Made by a program: the position numbers and the translations under genes
The notes under the pieces: model-generated
Database searches by the model: none
Seen by the model: the letters and a program-made list of their open reading frames with translations, nothing else
Told to the model about the DNA's origin: nothing
Shown here: positions 11,601 through 22,861 of the stretch, one piece after another
Numbering within the stretch: position 1 is the stretch's first letter
How the letters are laid out: each line of letters begins with the position of its first letter
Assembly (NCBI RefSeq): GCF_901000735.1
Contig: NC_081543.1
Location: forward strand, 36,948,590 to 37,012,589
Direction of reading: 5' to 3'
Source: Corylus avellana
Lineage: Eukaryota; Streptophyta; Magnoliopsida; Fagales; Betulaceae
Length of the DNA: 64,000 nucleotides

Positions 11601-13615
11601 AAATGTAGTTATAATATAGTGTTCCTGATAGCATGTAACTTTTAATAATAATGTCCTCTAAATATCATTCTTTTTGTGATATTTTCTTCTAAATATTTTT
11701 TTTTTGTAGATTATTAATATATCTCTTTCAGTAGTGTATATTGGAAAGCATGTGTGGTTGAGCTTTGCTGCCAGATGTTCCAGTTGAAAATTCTGATGAG
11801 TTGAATTAATGGCCTTGGAAGCCACAAACAAAACAGTGTTGGAACATCTTCTGCCTAATATATAGACTTTCTGGTTTTGGTGTGTTTTGAATATTGCTTT
11901 TCCATTTTATTTCGGCTTTCCTTTTTCTCTCTTCTGAGATCTCATGATCCATTCTGGTATGTCAGCCTGATCATCGATTCTGTGGCTTCTTTGCCCCTAC
12001 CTTAAGAATTACTTTTGCTCCTGATTTGCACCTGTGAGGGGTTATGTGAAGCTTAACATGATGGCACTTCTTTGGAAAATCCCAGCCAACCCAGTATTTT
12101 GTGAATATGTGGAACTTGTAGGAGTTTTATTTTGTTTGCTCTCTCTGTTATTGGCTGGTTGGCAGTGAGATCTGTAAGGCTAATATCTGGGCACCTAATG
12201 GATAAAAGTCATGGCCTTCCTGGTTTTGTGGTGGAAGGCGACTTTAACATTGTCACGAGGTAGGAGGTGAAAGCTTTGGATATTTTCCCTCTTGTAGGTC
12301 ATTTCAAAGTGCCCAGCTACATGCTCTAAGTTTGTCCTCTCTTGGTCAGATTTAAAAGTTACCTAGAAGTTGATTTCCTTGCTGGAGTGCTGTAAAAATT
12401 GCTAGACTGCTTTTGTGGGACATATAATCCTTAGTAGTGGCACAATTTCTATCTTAAATCATGCTTTAGCCATGCTTCTTAGATCCACTTAATTCTCTTG
12501 CTAGGCATCTTAGTTCAATTTGCAGAAGCACTGTCCCCATTGATGGATTATACATTTCTCACTTGATTTTATTATTTTCAAGTTTCATTGAACTATATTG
12601 CTCTAAAAAAAAGCAAATGATTATCCTATTTTTTTCATCAAGCTCTGAAGTCTCTCATTGTTAATAATCAGATGAACTTATAGTTTCCCAAAAATGAAGT
12701 TAAGTTGCATATGTTGGAGCGTTTAGCAACTCACTCTCCCTCGACTCAAACTACTATTGATTGAATTTGAGTTGGGTATAGGGCTACTTTCCTATGTAAC
12801 TATGATTTGGAGTTAAATGTGCAAGTGTTATGACTATCTTTTATTTGTTGTAGGGAGAAGATATAATTGCTGTATTACCGTGGGATGAGTGGTGGGATTT
12901 TGAGTTGAATAAAGATGATTCCAATCCCCATATTGCATTGCTTCCGTTGCATCCTAATACGAGAGCGAAGTTTAATGAGACTGCTGCATGGGAGTATGCA
13001 AGGAGCATGGATGGAAGACCGTATGGTTATCATAATATGATATTCAGTTGGATAGACACTAGAGACGGGAACTTTCCACCTCCCTTAGATGCTCATCTGG
13101 TATGTATGTTTGAATGTTTGATTTTCAATCTAAGTTTGCAGTGTAGTTGATGCTATAATCTTGACTTTGTTCTTCCACTTCTGATTTTCTAACAGACTGA
13201 TTTTTTAAAAGTTGGTGGGTTATTGCAGCAACTATGGTCCAGCTGACATCCTATTTATTGCTTTGGTCTTGTCAAAGTTAAATTGAAGCCCTAAAACTGC
13301 GAATATGTTTTTGGTAGTTCCCTCAATAATGAGGATATCGTGTCAACAAAGAGTCATTATTGGTCATAATATTGGGTTCATCAAAGACTTAACAAGTGCT
13401 TAGAAAGCTAGGAAGAAAAGACTTTGTGAATTTTTTTGGATTCTGTCAAAAATTTAGTATCTTTCAATAGGATACTGCAGCGAAGTAACCAAACTAGAAG
13501 AAGATGAAAACTCATTAATAATACCTTTTCTGTTAGTCATGATAACTTTTATCAGTCGCATTTGATGCATATAAATCCAGTTCTGCTCTTTAAAATGCAC
13601 CTTTTGTTGTGAGAG

Positions 13616-13656
<41 letters not shown>

Positions 13657-14991
13657 TATAGCTGAACTATGTTAATTTTAAGAGGTGTGCTTAGGTTGTT
13701 GGTTCTGACTGTTAAACTATGATTCTGCAGGTTGCTTCTGTAATGACAGTTTGGAATCAAATACAGCCTGCATATGCTGCGAACATGTGGAATGAAGCCT
13801 TGAACAAACGCCTTGGGACTCAGGTATTATAACAAATTTTCCTCTACTTTCGATGCTATGCTTGTCTGGTTAACTTATAGAGGTATAGGTCGAAGCTGTG
13901 GATTTGATTTAGTGTAAAAGATGAAAAGTAATGTAGTTTTTGATCCCTTGCACAGACGAATGGTTGGATGTAAGTGGTTTGAAAAAAACGAACTAATCAT
14001 TATAGACCATATAGGGAATTTGTTAGCTGGAAATTCTGGGGTCATTCCATCTATCTCTTGGACCGAACATGGATATTATGGCTTAGCCTAAACCCTCCTA
14101 GGTATCAGATATGAGGGGAAAATGATAAGAAGACAGTTCTTCAAAGAACTGTTATTTTTGAAATTCAATGTCATTTGTTAGTTGTTAATTATCTGATGTA
14201 ACTGGTGTTTCATGCAGGGTCTTAGTCTTCCTGATGTTCTTGTAGAAATTGAAAATCGTGGGTCATCTTTTGATGAATTGCTGACTATTCCCGAGCAGGA
14301 CGACTGGCTATACGCTGATGGGAAGTCAACATCCTGTGTTGCTTTCATTCTTGAAATGTACAAGGAGGCAGGATTATTTGATCCAATTGCTAGCTCTATT
14401 CAAGTCACTGAGTTTACAGTGAGTCCATCAATAATAACATGAATTCTGTTTATTCTGGAGTAACATGTCACTGTTTTCATCAGCTTAATAGTATGGATTG
14501 ATCAGTATATAATAAATAATTGGAATTAATAAGAATTCTGCAGTTGTGTTGATCATAGCTGAGGATATCTTACAGCCAAGATAGATTACCACCCCCTTTA
14601 CCTCCTCTCATTGTGCATTGAATAAACTTTATAATATTTAGAAAGTGAATTAGATTGTTACAGGTAAATGTGGATGCATTCTAGACTTGATCTTTTTAGG
14701 GGATTATTTAAACTCTCTTCCTAAGTAGTTTACATGTTTGATGTGTATTAATTTTTTCTATTGCCACAAATGCAGATAAAGGATGCTTATACGCTCAACT
14801 TTTTCGAGAATAATTCAAGCCGCCTGCCACAGTGGTGCAACGACGGGGACAATGTGAAGCTCCCTTTTTGTCAGATTCGAGGGAAGTATCGAATGGAATT
14901 ACCTGGGTACAATTCGATGGAACCATATCCGCATATGAATGAAAGATGTCCATCTCTGCCACCGAAATACTCAAGAACACAGAATTGCTAG
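8641..14991 (+). CDS. Conserved plant protein of unknown function with a permuted papain-like (YiiX/NlpC-P60-like) signature
   Basis: Seven exons: 8641-8961, 10971-11111, 11214-11579, 12854-13099, 13731-13823, 14218-14418 and 14776-14991; 527 residues, phase consistent. The N terminus (about 5-25) is a hydrophobic signal or anchor. I recognise it as the At4g27020/At5g54870 family, sometimes named inositol-trisphosphate 5-phosphatase, but no such catalytic motif is visible. The visible pattern is HSGDFLAI (222-229), YAGHTAVCL with H253, LWVGESGH with E269, a Y-rich helix EYARSMDGRPYGYHNM, then KSTSCVAFILEMYKEAGLF with C429. A Gly-Asp, then His, then polar residue, then late Cys order is what circularly permuted papain-like enzymes show, so a Cys-dependent hydrolase or transferase is inferred. 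Decayed pieces of this gene recur through the P450 array to the right. Confidence 0.9.
8975..9640. repeat. Imperfect tandem repeat in intron 1 of the 14-kb gene
   Basis: A unit of roughly 115-130 bases recurs about five times. It is built of TTTGCTTGTTTTGTTTGAG, TTTAGTTGGTTTTGTT, TTTGGAGTATTGG and TATCTGGGTATTGTAG. Spacing varies and copies are diverged. The repeat lacks stop codons in one frame, which makes a false 292-codon reading frame from 8467 to 9345. Confidence 0.7.
10070..10720. repeat. Intron-1 segment shared with the 5' flanks of P450 copies
   Basis: Starting near CTTGTTTGTGGATTTGGCACC, this intron sequence matches the upstream flanks of P450 copy 1 (about 18055-18450) and copy 2 (about 26345-26430). 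Shared pieces include TTTAGTCTACCTGGTTTC, GAGAAAGGAGCTAAA and TTGAATTGCCTAAAATAATTTAGG. It marks the joint between neighbouring duplication units. Confidence 0.75.
13617..13653. repeat. (CT)n microsatellite in intron 4 of the 14-kb gene
   Basis: An uninterrupted CT run of about 36 bases. Confidence 0.95.
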
Positions 14992-15623
14992 AAGTCTCTG
15001 AATATTTTTTTTTCACTGGAATTTTTACACATGGATGACCTAATCCCTGGCTTTTTAGCTGGTAGGTCTACTCTGTATGGTATTGTTTGATATGATGGCA
15101 TGAAAGATCCATATGGAAAGTGTTTTGATTTCAGCTGTAAATATGCTGATCAGACAGTACAAAAGGAAGGCATTCAACTATTAAATTGTTGTACAATATT
15201 CATGAAAGCAAGAAAATGAACAGTGAATTGCATAGCATTAGTCCCTTTTAATGATCTCATACGTTTTAAACTCACTTTCAAAACATTGGAAGAGAAATTT
15301 GGTCAGTCAGGAGATGCAAGCGGCCATGGGGACAGGAGCTTCCACTTTTGTCCCACAATTTTCTTGATTTTATGGCATGTTGTATTTGTAATTCGAGTTG
15401 CTCAATTACTGCATATCCTAGTAGAATCTAATCGTGTGTAAACTTCTGATTTGATCCAGCGATTCTTACGCATGCTACCCTTCGATTTTTTGAGTCCATA
15501 GTCGAGCTTGATTGTATATTTGGGCAAATATTTATGTAGTCTTTTACAATTATTCTCATTAATTATGTAATTACGACCCACAACAGATGCAATGTAAGAT
15601 AAGCATGTAAAGATTCTACATAG
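14992..15623. other. Convergent 3' spacer between the 14-kb gene and P450 copy 1
   Basis: Holds both 3' UTRs and no gene. This spacer is copied, with divergence, at 23226-23810 and 27000-27579, showing that the duplication units run through it. Shared marks are TGCTGATCAGACAGTACAAAAGGAAGGCA, read in two pieces, and the CTCGATTGTATATTT stretch. Confidence 0.7.
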
Positions 15624-17671
15624 CTAACATAGTTTCCTTGGTACAAGTTTGATTGGTAGACCTTGAGTTGGTATTGGCATGGGATCTCTGCAGAAAGAAT
15701 TGTCTGCGCATAGCTTCCATGTGAACTGAGTTACAAGATAATGAATTGTAACGAGGGTTTCGATTCTTGCAAACTCATATCCTGGACATATTCGAGGACC
15801 TGCTCCGAATGCAACGAACGAGTAGGGTGGAATAGATGTTTGGTTCTCAAATCTACTTGGGTCAAACTTTGATGGTTCTGGGAATATACTACTGTCCATA
15901 TGAGTCATTGGTATAGCCCAGAATATCTGAAAGCCAAAATAGAGGGTTTTAGTTTTATAATTGTCTCAAAGAGTAATTTATCCACAAAAAAAAATTGTTT
16001 CAACGAGTGATATATAGTAGGACAACATGAGGACACATGGCTTTTACTTACTTGCCACCCTTTAGGAAAGTAGGTATCCACCATATTCAATATCTTTCAG
16101 TGCCTTTCTGAAGCCACCAAAGGCAGGAGGTACCATCCTCAGTGTTTCCATTGCTACTCTCCAGGTGTACTTCATTTTGGTTAGGTCTTCCCACGTTAGA
16201 AACTCTCCTAAGGGCTTGGTCTTTGCTATCTCTTCCTGTTCTGCAAAGTCATGAGCATTCCACTCAATAGTCTTATTTGAGCAGAGTTTAACAGAACTGA
16301 ACCCTTTTGTAAGTTCTCCCAATCTATTTTCTCTGATTTGCTTTGTCTATTTCACTGGGCTCTTTGGATGGGATTTGGCTTGCCATCAATTATTTCATCT
16401 TTGGAGATTTCCAGTTGGTCAAATAAACAGTGAAAATTGCAAGACTAATCTTAGCCTTTACCATTATCACTAAGTTTTCCCATAATTTTGTAATCTTCTC
16501 TGTTTATTGGAGCAACATTATAAGACAAGTTTACAACATGGTTTATAACTGTGGTCTACTGTGTATTCCTTTTCAGGTAACTTGATCTTAAACTGTCATC
16601 ATTGCATTGAGAGAGAGAGAGAGAGTTTTATGGATACCTTGAAGAACAGCTGCATACACAGTAGGTTCATTTGCTAGAAGCCTCATTATGAAAGTCATCA
16701 AGACAGATGAAGTATCGTGCCCAGCAACCATGACAACCATGACATTGTGCACAATCTCATCCTCAGTTAGTACTTCTTCATTGTCCTTGCGGGTGCTAAG
16801 CAAACACTTGATGAGGTCTTGGTGAGGAGAGGCACCCCTCTGCTCAAGTTCCACTCTCTTCTCACGTATGAGGTCCTTAACCATGTTTTGAACCGTTGCA
16901 CTTGCTTTGAGGCCGCGATTGTAGCGTGTGAAGGGCAAGTTAACTGGAACTGACCACATCCCTACCATCATCCCTTTGGGAACATTGCTATTTTTTGGGG
17001 TTTGTACAGAGAGAAATGCTATGCACAATACCTTCGTCTTACTTTTGTCTTTGGATCTGCCTTTGTTAAAGAAAAATATGTCTAATGAGTACTAAAGGCA
17101 GGCCAGGACCTTAGTCCAGCACAATTTTCTTATAAGTTAATTTACCAAGTGAGTACCATTTTGGGTAACATCAACATACCTCAACCTGTTGCTTGCCGTG
17201 CCAATGCATCTCAAGGTGCTCCTTGACTTCTCCATCCATTTTCCCCACATACTGCTTTAATGATTCAGGCTTTAAGAATGATACAAGTGCGCCTCTAACA
17301 CGCTTGTGATCTTCAACACTCAGCTCGAATATATTCCGATCGCCCAAAATCTTTCGAAGGGACTGATTTTGCTGGTAACCAATTGTGCTGCTATCACTGG
17401 AGAATACAAACTTGTTTGCAGCCTGTCCATAAACGAACACTGTTGGTTTACCAAAGAGGCTTAGCTTTGATATTGGACCATACTTTCTGATTCTTTCTTC
17501 TAGCCATTTTTCTGCAGTGTTGGCACGCATGGCTCGAAGAAAGCCAAGGCTTTGGCCTAAAAGGGGTATTCCAAGTGACCCTGGAGGCACCCTTTTTGAT
17601 GATCTCCTTCCCCTTGTAAGGAGAAGGAAGATGGGTATGAGGAAGAGAAAGATAGCCAGGAAAATATTCAT
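15624..17671 (-). pseudogene. CYP716-like cytochrome P450, copy 1 (broken)
   Basis: Same four-exon plan as the intact copy 3: exon 1 17180-17671 (intact, start MNIFLAIF), exon 2 remnant about 16638-16978, exon 3 16052-16240 and exon 4 15624-15926. Two lesions are visible. First, about 35 codons at the start of exon 2, with its splice acceptor, are deleted, so intron sequence (GCAATGTTC) joins directly to the MVGMWSVP segment. Second, exon 3 has one extra base in the YLIPKGW region (189 bases against 188), which shifts the frame. The I-helix AGHDTSS, the ExxR segment METLRM and the haem segment FGAGPRICPGYE are still readable. A functional P450 is not expected. Confidence 0.88.
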
Positions 17672-18802
17672 TATTCTTCTGTAGCTTGGGTGTATTGAAG
17701 TGAAAGGGGGTGTGGGGGGTTTAATAGATTGGTTTCTGAGAGAGAGAGAGGGATAGTTGATGATGCAAGACATGCATTTAAGAGAGTGAAAGGCCTTTAA
17801 AATAAGTTCTGAGAAGGAACTGGATTTCTTTTGTCTTTGGTTTCTTGTCTGCTTTTAAGAGAGTGAAAGGTTTAAATGTTCCGTCACATTGTCCTTGAAT
17901 GATCAGATGAAAATATTTTCTTCATTGTAATGTCCAACAGATTTGTCGGCTGGTTGGTCTGATGAATCCTAAATGCCAAAACCATGAAGACACACCTTAT
18001 GTTTTTTTTTGTTTTTTTTGTTTTTAAATTTTTATTTCCCTTTCTTTTTATCGTTTGTTTGTGGATTTGGCACCTTTCTCTTTCCTCTATTGCTTTTCTG
18101 TTTGCCTTTTTGTTTAGTCTACCTGGTTTCTTGGATGCCTTGATGATGTACAAACAATGATAGGGCAAAGACAGGAGAAAGGAGCTAAAGGAAGAGTGAT
18201 AAAAGGAAAGAGAGGAGAAATCAATTACACTTCATTTTTATTCCATCGAAGTCCACCTCAATTGGAGTATAAAGGATACTTAAAGACTAGTTCGAATCTC
18301 CCTCCCCTTGTATATACATGTAAAAAAAAAAAAAAAAAATTGACTAATGACTAAACCTTTGTGCAACACTCATTTCTTGACTTTCCTTATATAATTTAGT
18401 ACAACGTTCATTTATTGAATTGCCTAAAATAATTTAGGACAATATCCTATATAGAGAAGTCCAAGAAGATTCCAGACCTTCAGACAGTGTAATTGACAAG
18501 GATACACATGAGGAGGAAGATAACTAATGAGATGCGCCATCTGCATTGTTTTTCAAACTTCAAATGGTTTGCTGCAGGATAACAACAGTAGCTGAATAAT
18601 TCAAATACTCTGTTTCTGTTCCTGCATAACAACAGAACCGCATATAATCCAATCCAAAAAATTCATGCTACATTTTATTTACTTCCAAAATTGAACACAT
18701 TGATTCTTGACGCATTATATAGGAATAGGCATCTCATAGAGAGAACAATAGGCATCTCATATAGCCTTGTAAAATGGATAGATATAGCTGCAATTTGATT
18801 GA
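17672..18802. other. 5' flank of P450 copy 1 and joint of the duplication unit
   Basis: About 17672-18050 matches the 5' flanks of the other P450 copies (TTTAATAGATTGGTTTC, GAGAGTGAAAGGCC). About 18055-18450 matches intron 1 of the 14-kb gene instead. From about 18455 the sequence is unique and leads to the 3' end of CSP41A. Confidence 0.65.
18270..18345 (+). mobile_element. SINE 3' fragment
   Basis: Compared with the matching intron-1 sequence near 10310, this place carries about 70 extra bases. They include GACTAGTTCGAATCTCC (a tRNA-type B box, GTTCGAATC), CTTGTATATACATGT and a 17-base A tail. The same ending occurs in the SINE-like element near 51950. It is a 5'-truncated insertion. Confidence 0.6.
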
Positions 18803-21800
18803 TCAAACAGCCACGGGTACTTTAAGCGACTCTAATATCTTATCGTCTATCTCAAATTGAATCGGCTTCTTGTCTCTTCCAATCCTTACATACTCATCAA
18901 ACCGCTCCTTCAAGTCTTCTGGAAGGTTGGTTTTCCCACGCCAACCCAAAATGTCCTTGGCAGCTCTTGGCTCTGCATAGAAGTGCTGCACAGTACATGA
19001 ACTATGTAAATTGTCTCACAGTTGAAACAGATTCAGGAGTAAAAGCCAGGCCCCAACATTCAATGGGTCCATGCAGGAGACCTTTTTTGACCTTCAAGCT
19101 AAACATTCTGTATGTTTGATCTTTCTCAGATTTTTTCAAAAATTGTTCTTCATTATGGTTATCTAAGCCCCTAAATATGCTCCAGGAAATATCCCGAGCG
19201 ACTTCGATTAGTAGGAAGAGTCATAACCGTTAGAATATATGATTGTAATAAAATCACCCTGATATCATCTCCTACCTTTTAGATAATTAGATTTGATTTG
19301 ATATATCTTCACCTACCATACTTGTATTATCTTCATCTACTCCAATTCTCCTATAAATAGGAGTTATTTGTAATGTAAATATTATCAAGGAATAAGAGCT
19401 TAATGCAGTCCTATCGGACTCTTCCCTATTAGTGGACGTAAAAGACAAGTTAGTACCATGTTTCGGAAAGGAAAAGCCTTTTTTGCATCAATTCCAACAG
19501 CTTTTGGATCGTAATGAACAATGTTGACAGGGCGGCCAGCAGCTTGAGCACATAGTTTGGCAATTCCATCCAGAGTCACTGCACGGTCACTTACACAGTT
19601 GAAAATGTTACGAGATGCAGCCTCTGGTTTCTCAACAGCTAGAGTAAGCATAGAAGACAAGTCCTTAACATGAGAGATGTTTGTGAGTTGCATTCCAGAG
19701 CCAGGGATTGGAACTGGTCTGTCTCGAACAATTCCTGCATCAAGCAAGTCAACATATAGGAGTATATGTAATTTCCAAGCATTAATGTTAGAAATCTTGA
19801 TCACTAAGCCAAGGACATATGGGTATCGAATATTCAGTTAAAACCATTCTGAGAATGATCAGAATTAGATGAAAACTGCAAACAATCCAGATATGAAAGA
19901 AACAAACCACAGAAAGAGGGAAGGGCCTAAAAAGTGAAGGTGCTATAGAGAGTATTGTGAAACATGAATAATTTAAAAAGTGCTTGAGGTGATACACTTA
20001 CGATCAAAGAACCATTCCTCACAATCTTTATTGTTGCCAGATCCAATCATGTATTGTGGACGGAATACTGCCCAAACACCAAAAACCTCTGCAATGTATT
20101 TCTCTACTCCAACATGACCAGCATCAGCTTTGACGGCATCCTGTTGTAGGTGAAGATTCTTCATTCTTCTTCAATGGAGAAAATCCACTTATTTTGTATA
20201 CTATGGAGATTAAAACTACAAAACATACCCCTTCAACATGAGGAGGCTCATCTGTTGCCTTATAGATCCCGGCGCTGCTGATGAATAGAAATTGCTTGAC
20301 ACCAGAACTCTTGGCCCAATCTATCACAGGCCTAAGTGTGAAGATTGATGTTAGAATAAATAGCTCACTAACTGCCTACAAATATAGGTTATTTTGTTTT
20401 GTTCCATTTTTAATAGTAAGGTTCCAATGATTTGTGCACTCCTGCATATTAGTACGAAATAAATGTTACTGAACTACCATAAACAAACTTTTCCTTCAGC
20501 ACAAAGGGAGTCAAAAGAGGCATTGTTTTGTTCCATTAGTGCTTATCTTGCAGTAAGGTAAACTTGGAGGCTAAAGTTTTCAGTGTTTTGAAGGATGGAG
20601 TTTGGATATGGGCCATATGGCCATCAGCTAGATCTGATCAGACAGTGCAAATCCAAAGCCAGCTTCATTTGGTTCGATTTGGGGTTAGAGATGAGGCTAT
20701 TTGGGTGGCAGGTAAGAAGGAAGTTTACACTTGATGAGATAACTCTTTTTTTTTTTTTTTTTAATGTCGGGGAACCTCTCCAAGGTAAGGCCCTTCGGAC
20801 CCACCTTTGCAGAGTAAACTCCGGTCCCGTGCACCGCACCCTCAGAAGTTTCCCTACACGAAATTGTTGAGATACTTGGAATACAATCCGCACTTATAGA
20901 CATAAGGTGGAGTGGTGGAGGCTCATTTGGTTCCCCTTCTCTACCCCTAAACATGCATTTTTTCTCTGGTTGGCTATTAGAAACAGTTTGTCAACAGGGA
21001 GATAGATTGCTAAGTTGGGGGTTCTTAGGTGAAACCAAGTGTGTTTTCTGCAGAGATTATATAGAATGCCGTGATCATCTCTTTTTCGAGTGTGGCTTGA
21101 GCAAGAGGATTTGGAAATCTCTTGTGGATAAATGCCTTTTATCCAGCTATTTCTTTTACACAAAAAGTAAATAAAAGAAGATTATGCTTGAGTTACTCAT
21201 ATTATGCTCACTCAAAAACAGCCAGTCCCCTGTCTTCAAAACTCTACAATGGTAAGCAGAAGAATACATAAAAAATTCAAAATTTTGTTTCGTCTTCATT
21301 TCCTCAATTTTCTTAGTGTCCAAACAATATACCAAAATTACAGAAAACAAAAACAGATACACAAAAAGTTGGGACAATTAGACAGTAATTTTCGACAATC
21401 AAAGCAACAAACCTCACAGCATCCAGGTCCTTCCCATTGTTGTCCAACACAACATCAAATGTTGCCCCTCCGACAGCCTTCCCAACGTCCGCTGGGTTCC
21501 CCCACACCGTCCGGCCTCCAGCACTTACAATTTCCTGAAAAGTTTTCAGATAACACAAAAGTTCCAATTGTAAATCAAATAAATTCAACATATCTCATTA
21601 CAAAATCACCGAAAGCCCAATATAAGTGATAATGTAAAGAGAGAACTTTTAACTGAAAATCTGTTGAATGGAGGCTTCTTCATCTTGTCGGAGCCCTCTT
21701 CACCAACAGTCAATATAGTGACCTCATGGCCGGAACCCAGAAGCTCTTTTGCGAAATAGAACCCAATAACAGCATGCCCACCACTGTTGGTATTAACTAT

Positions 21801-22037
21801 GAGGACTTTCTTTTTCTCTGCAGCACTAGCCTTGACGCTTAAGGCAGACAGAGCAAAACGTTTAGAACTTGTGGGGTATGTGAGAAAAGAAGGAGAAATG
21901 GAGAGAGAGGAAGAGAGAGCAGTGGAGTGAGAGAAAGAAGGGAGAGAGAGGCGTGGAATAGACGAAAGAGAAGGCTGAGAAAATTTGGAGGGCGGAGAGG
22001 AGAGGAGGACAGAGGATGAGGAAGCAAGAGTGGCCAT
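18803..22037 (-). CDS. CSP41A: Chloroplast stem-loop RNA-binding protein CSP41a
   Basis: Six exons on the minus strand: 21654-22037, 21413-21534, 20229-20331, 20002-20140, 19457-19734 and 18803-18985; 402 residues, phase consistent. Residues 1-70 are Ser/Pro/Leu-rich and act as a chloroplast transit peptide, ending near [12 protein letters not shown]. The mature part opens with [15 protein letters not shown] (78-92), a degenerate nucleotide-binding loop of the atypical SDR fold, then [38 protein letters not shown] and [14 protein letters not shown]. By family knowledge, CSP41a binds and cuts stem-loop RNA and helps stabilise plastid transcripts and ribosomal RNA. It lies on the same strand as the P450 array but is unrelated to it. 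Its second intron holds nested LINE and SINE relics. Confidence 0.95.
19226..19445 (+). mobile_element. Probable LTR fragment in CSP41A intron 5
   Basis: The sequence starts near GTTAGAATATATGATTG and contains CTCCTATAAATAGGAG (TATA-type), TTTGTAATGTAAATATTATC and AATAAGAGC, then CGGACTCTTCCC and GTGGACGTA. This order (promoter, polyadenylation region, GTGGACGTA near the end) resembles plant Copia-type LTRs. No partner LTR or coding part was seen. Confidence 0.45.
20585..21150 (+). mobile_element. LINE relic (zf-RVT domain) in CSP41A intron 2
   Basis: On the plus strand, across frameshifts, the sequence reads as the C-terminal zinc-binding region of non-LTR reverse transcriptases. Visible pieces are [25 protein letters not shown] and [19 protein letters not shown], with the Cys-Cys-His-Cys pattern of the zf-RVT family. 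It lies antisense to CSP41A inside a 1081-base intron and is broken by a SINE-like insertion. Confidence 0.75.
20743..20860 (-). mobile_element. SINE-like insertion nested in the LINE relic
   Basis: The minus strand reads a GC-rich segment (GTGCACGGGACCGG, GGTGGGTCCGAAGGGCC, GGTTCCCCGACATT) followed by a run of A (seen as T at 20747-20762). GC-rich 3' ends of this kind before a poly-A tail are common in plant SINEs. It interrupts the LINE reading, so it is younger than the LINE insertion. Confidence 0.5.
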
Positions 22038-22146
22038 TGTTAAATTTTGGTGCGAGTTTTGGTTGTATGAGAACCAGCAGTTTTTTTGGTAGTAGATAAA
22101 GGTAACGGCTTTTTCAAGTTTTGTCCTTTCCCTTTTTTTTTTTTGG

Positions 22147-22178
<32 letters not shown>

Positions 22179-22861
22179 TTTTTTAATTTTTAAAAATGCA
22201 AAATCAGTCTCAGTTAGAGTGGGCAAATTATTAGTTTACCGCCTACCGACCCTCACCAACTAGCAACCGACTTCCATGGTTCGATAGGTAGTAAAAAAAA
22301 TTTGGTGTTGGTTAACCGAATGGAACGGGCAATATATTTTTCTTAGGTTCTTTTGTGACATTGAAAAGTTAGAGTCAAAAAAATTATGACACGTGTTCTA
22401 TTTAAGTAAGTGTCACACTAACAAAATCTGTTAAATTTGTAGACCAAATTTGATTGTAGGGACTATTTTTTTTTTTTTCGGCTGAGAAATGCTTCCATGT
22501 AATAAAATTTTTATTTTTGGTTCATAAAAATCTACGTGGCAGGATGCCACATCATTCCTTTTTTTTTTCTTTTGAAAAAAAAAGAGAAGAAAATTAATAA
22601 TGTGGTATCTTGTCATGAAGACTTTTATGAGCAAAAAATGAGATTTTTATTACACTATAGCATACCTCTTTTTGGCATATAGAGACTTAGTAGTTCATTT
22701 TGATACCAGGGACTGACTTTGCATTTTCTTTCTTTTCTTTTTTTTTTCTCACCACACCTACTCCTTTTTTATCCAAACCCATCCTACATATTTACATTGC
22801 CAACTCATCAATCCCCATTTGTTGCACCTACATATTCACTCAACATATATAAGTTCCCAAA
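22038..22861. other. Upstream region of CSP41A with repeat material
   Basis: Up to about 22200 is the likely promoter and 5' UTR, with T runs and TTTTG repeats. About 22225-22345 contains paired TACCGCC/ACCGAC/TTAACCGAA words that recur at about 40010-40440 in the TMEM14 gene, so it is a dispersed repeat. About 22430-22680 has T/A-rich inverted pieces (TTTTTATGAACC against GGTTCATAAAA types) that may be a decayed MITE. No gene. Confidence 0.45.

Noticed and set aside
8641..14991. Naming the gene inositol-1,4,5-trisphosphate 5-phosphatase
   Set aside because: I recall this label on family members, but none of the 5-phosphatase catalytic motifs is visible. The His/Cys pattern points elsewhere.
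21204..21629. 141-codon plus-strand frame opposite CSP41A exon 2
   Set aside because: It overlaps the exon GKDLDAVR on the other strand and has no protein-like features of its own.
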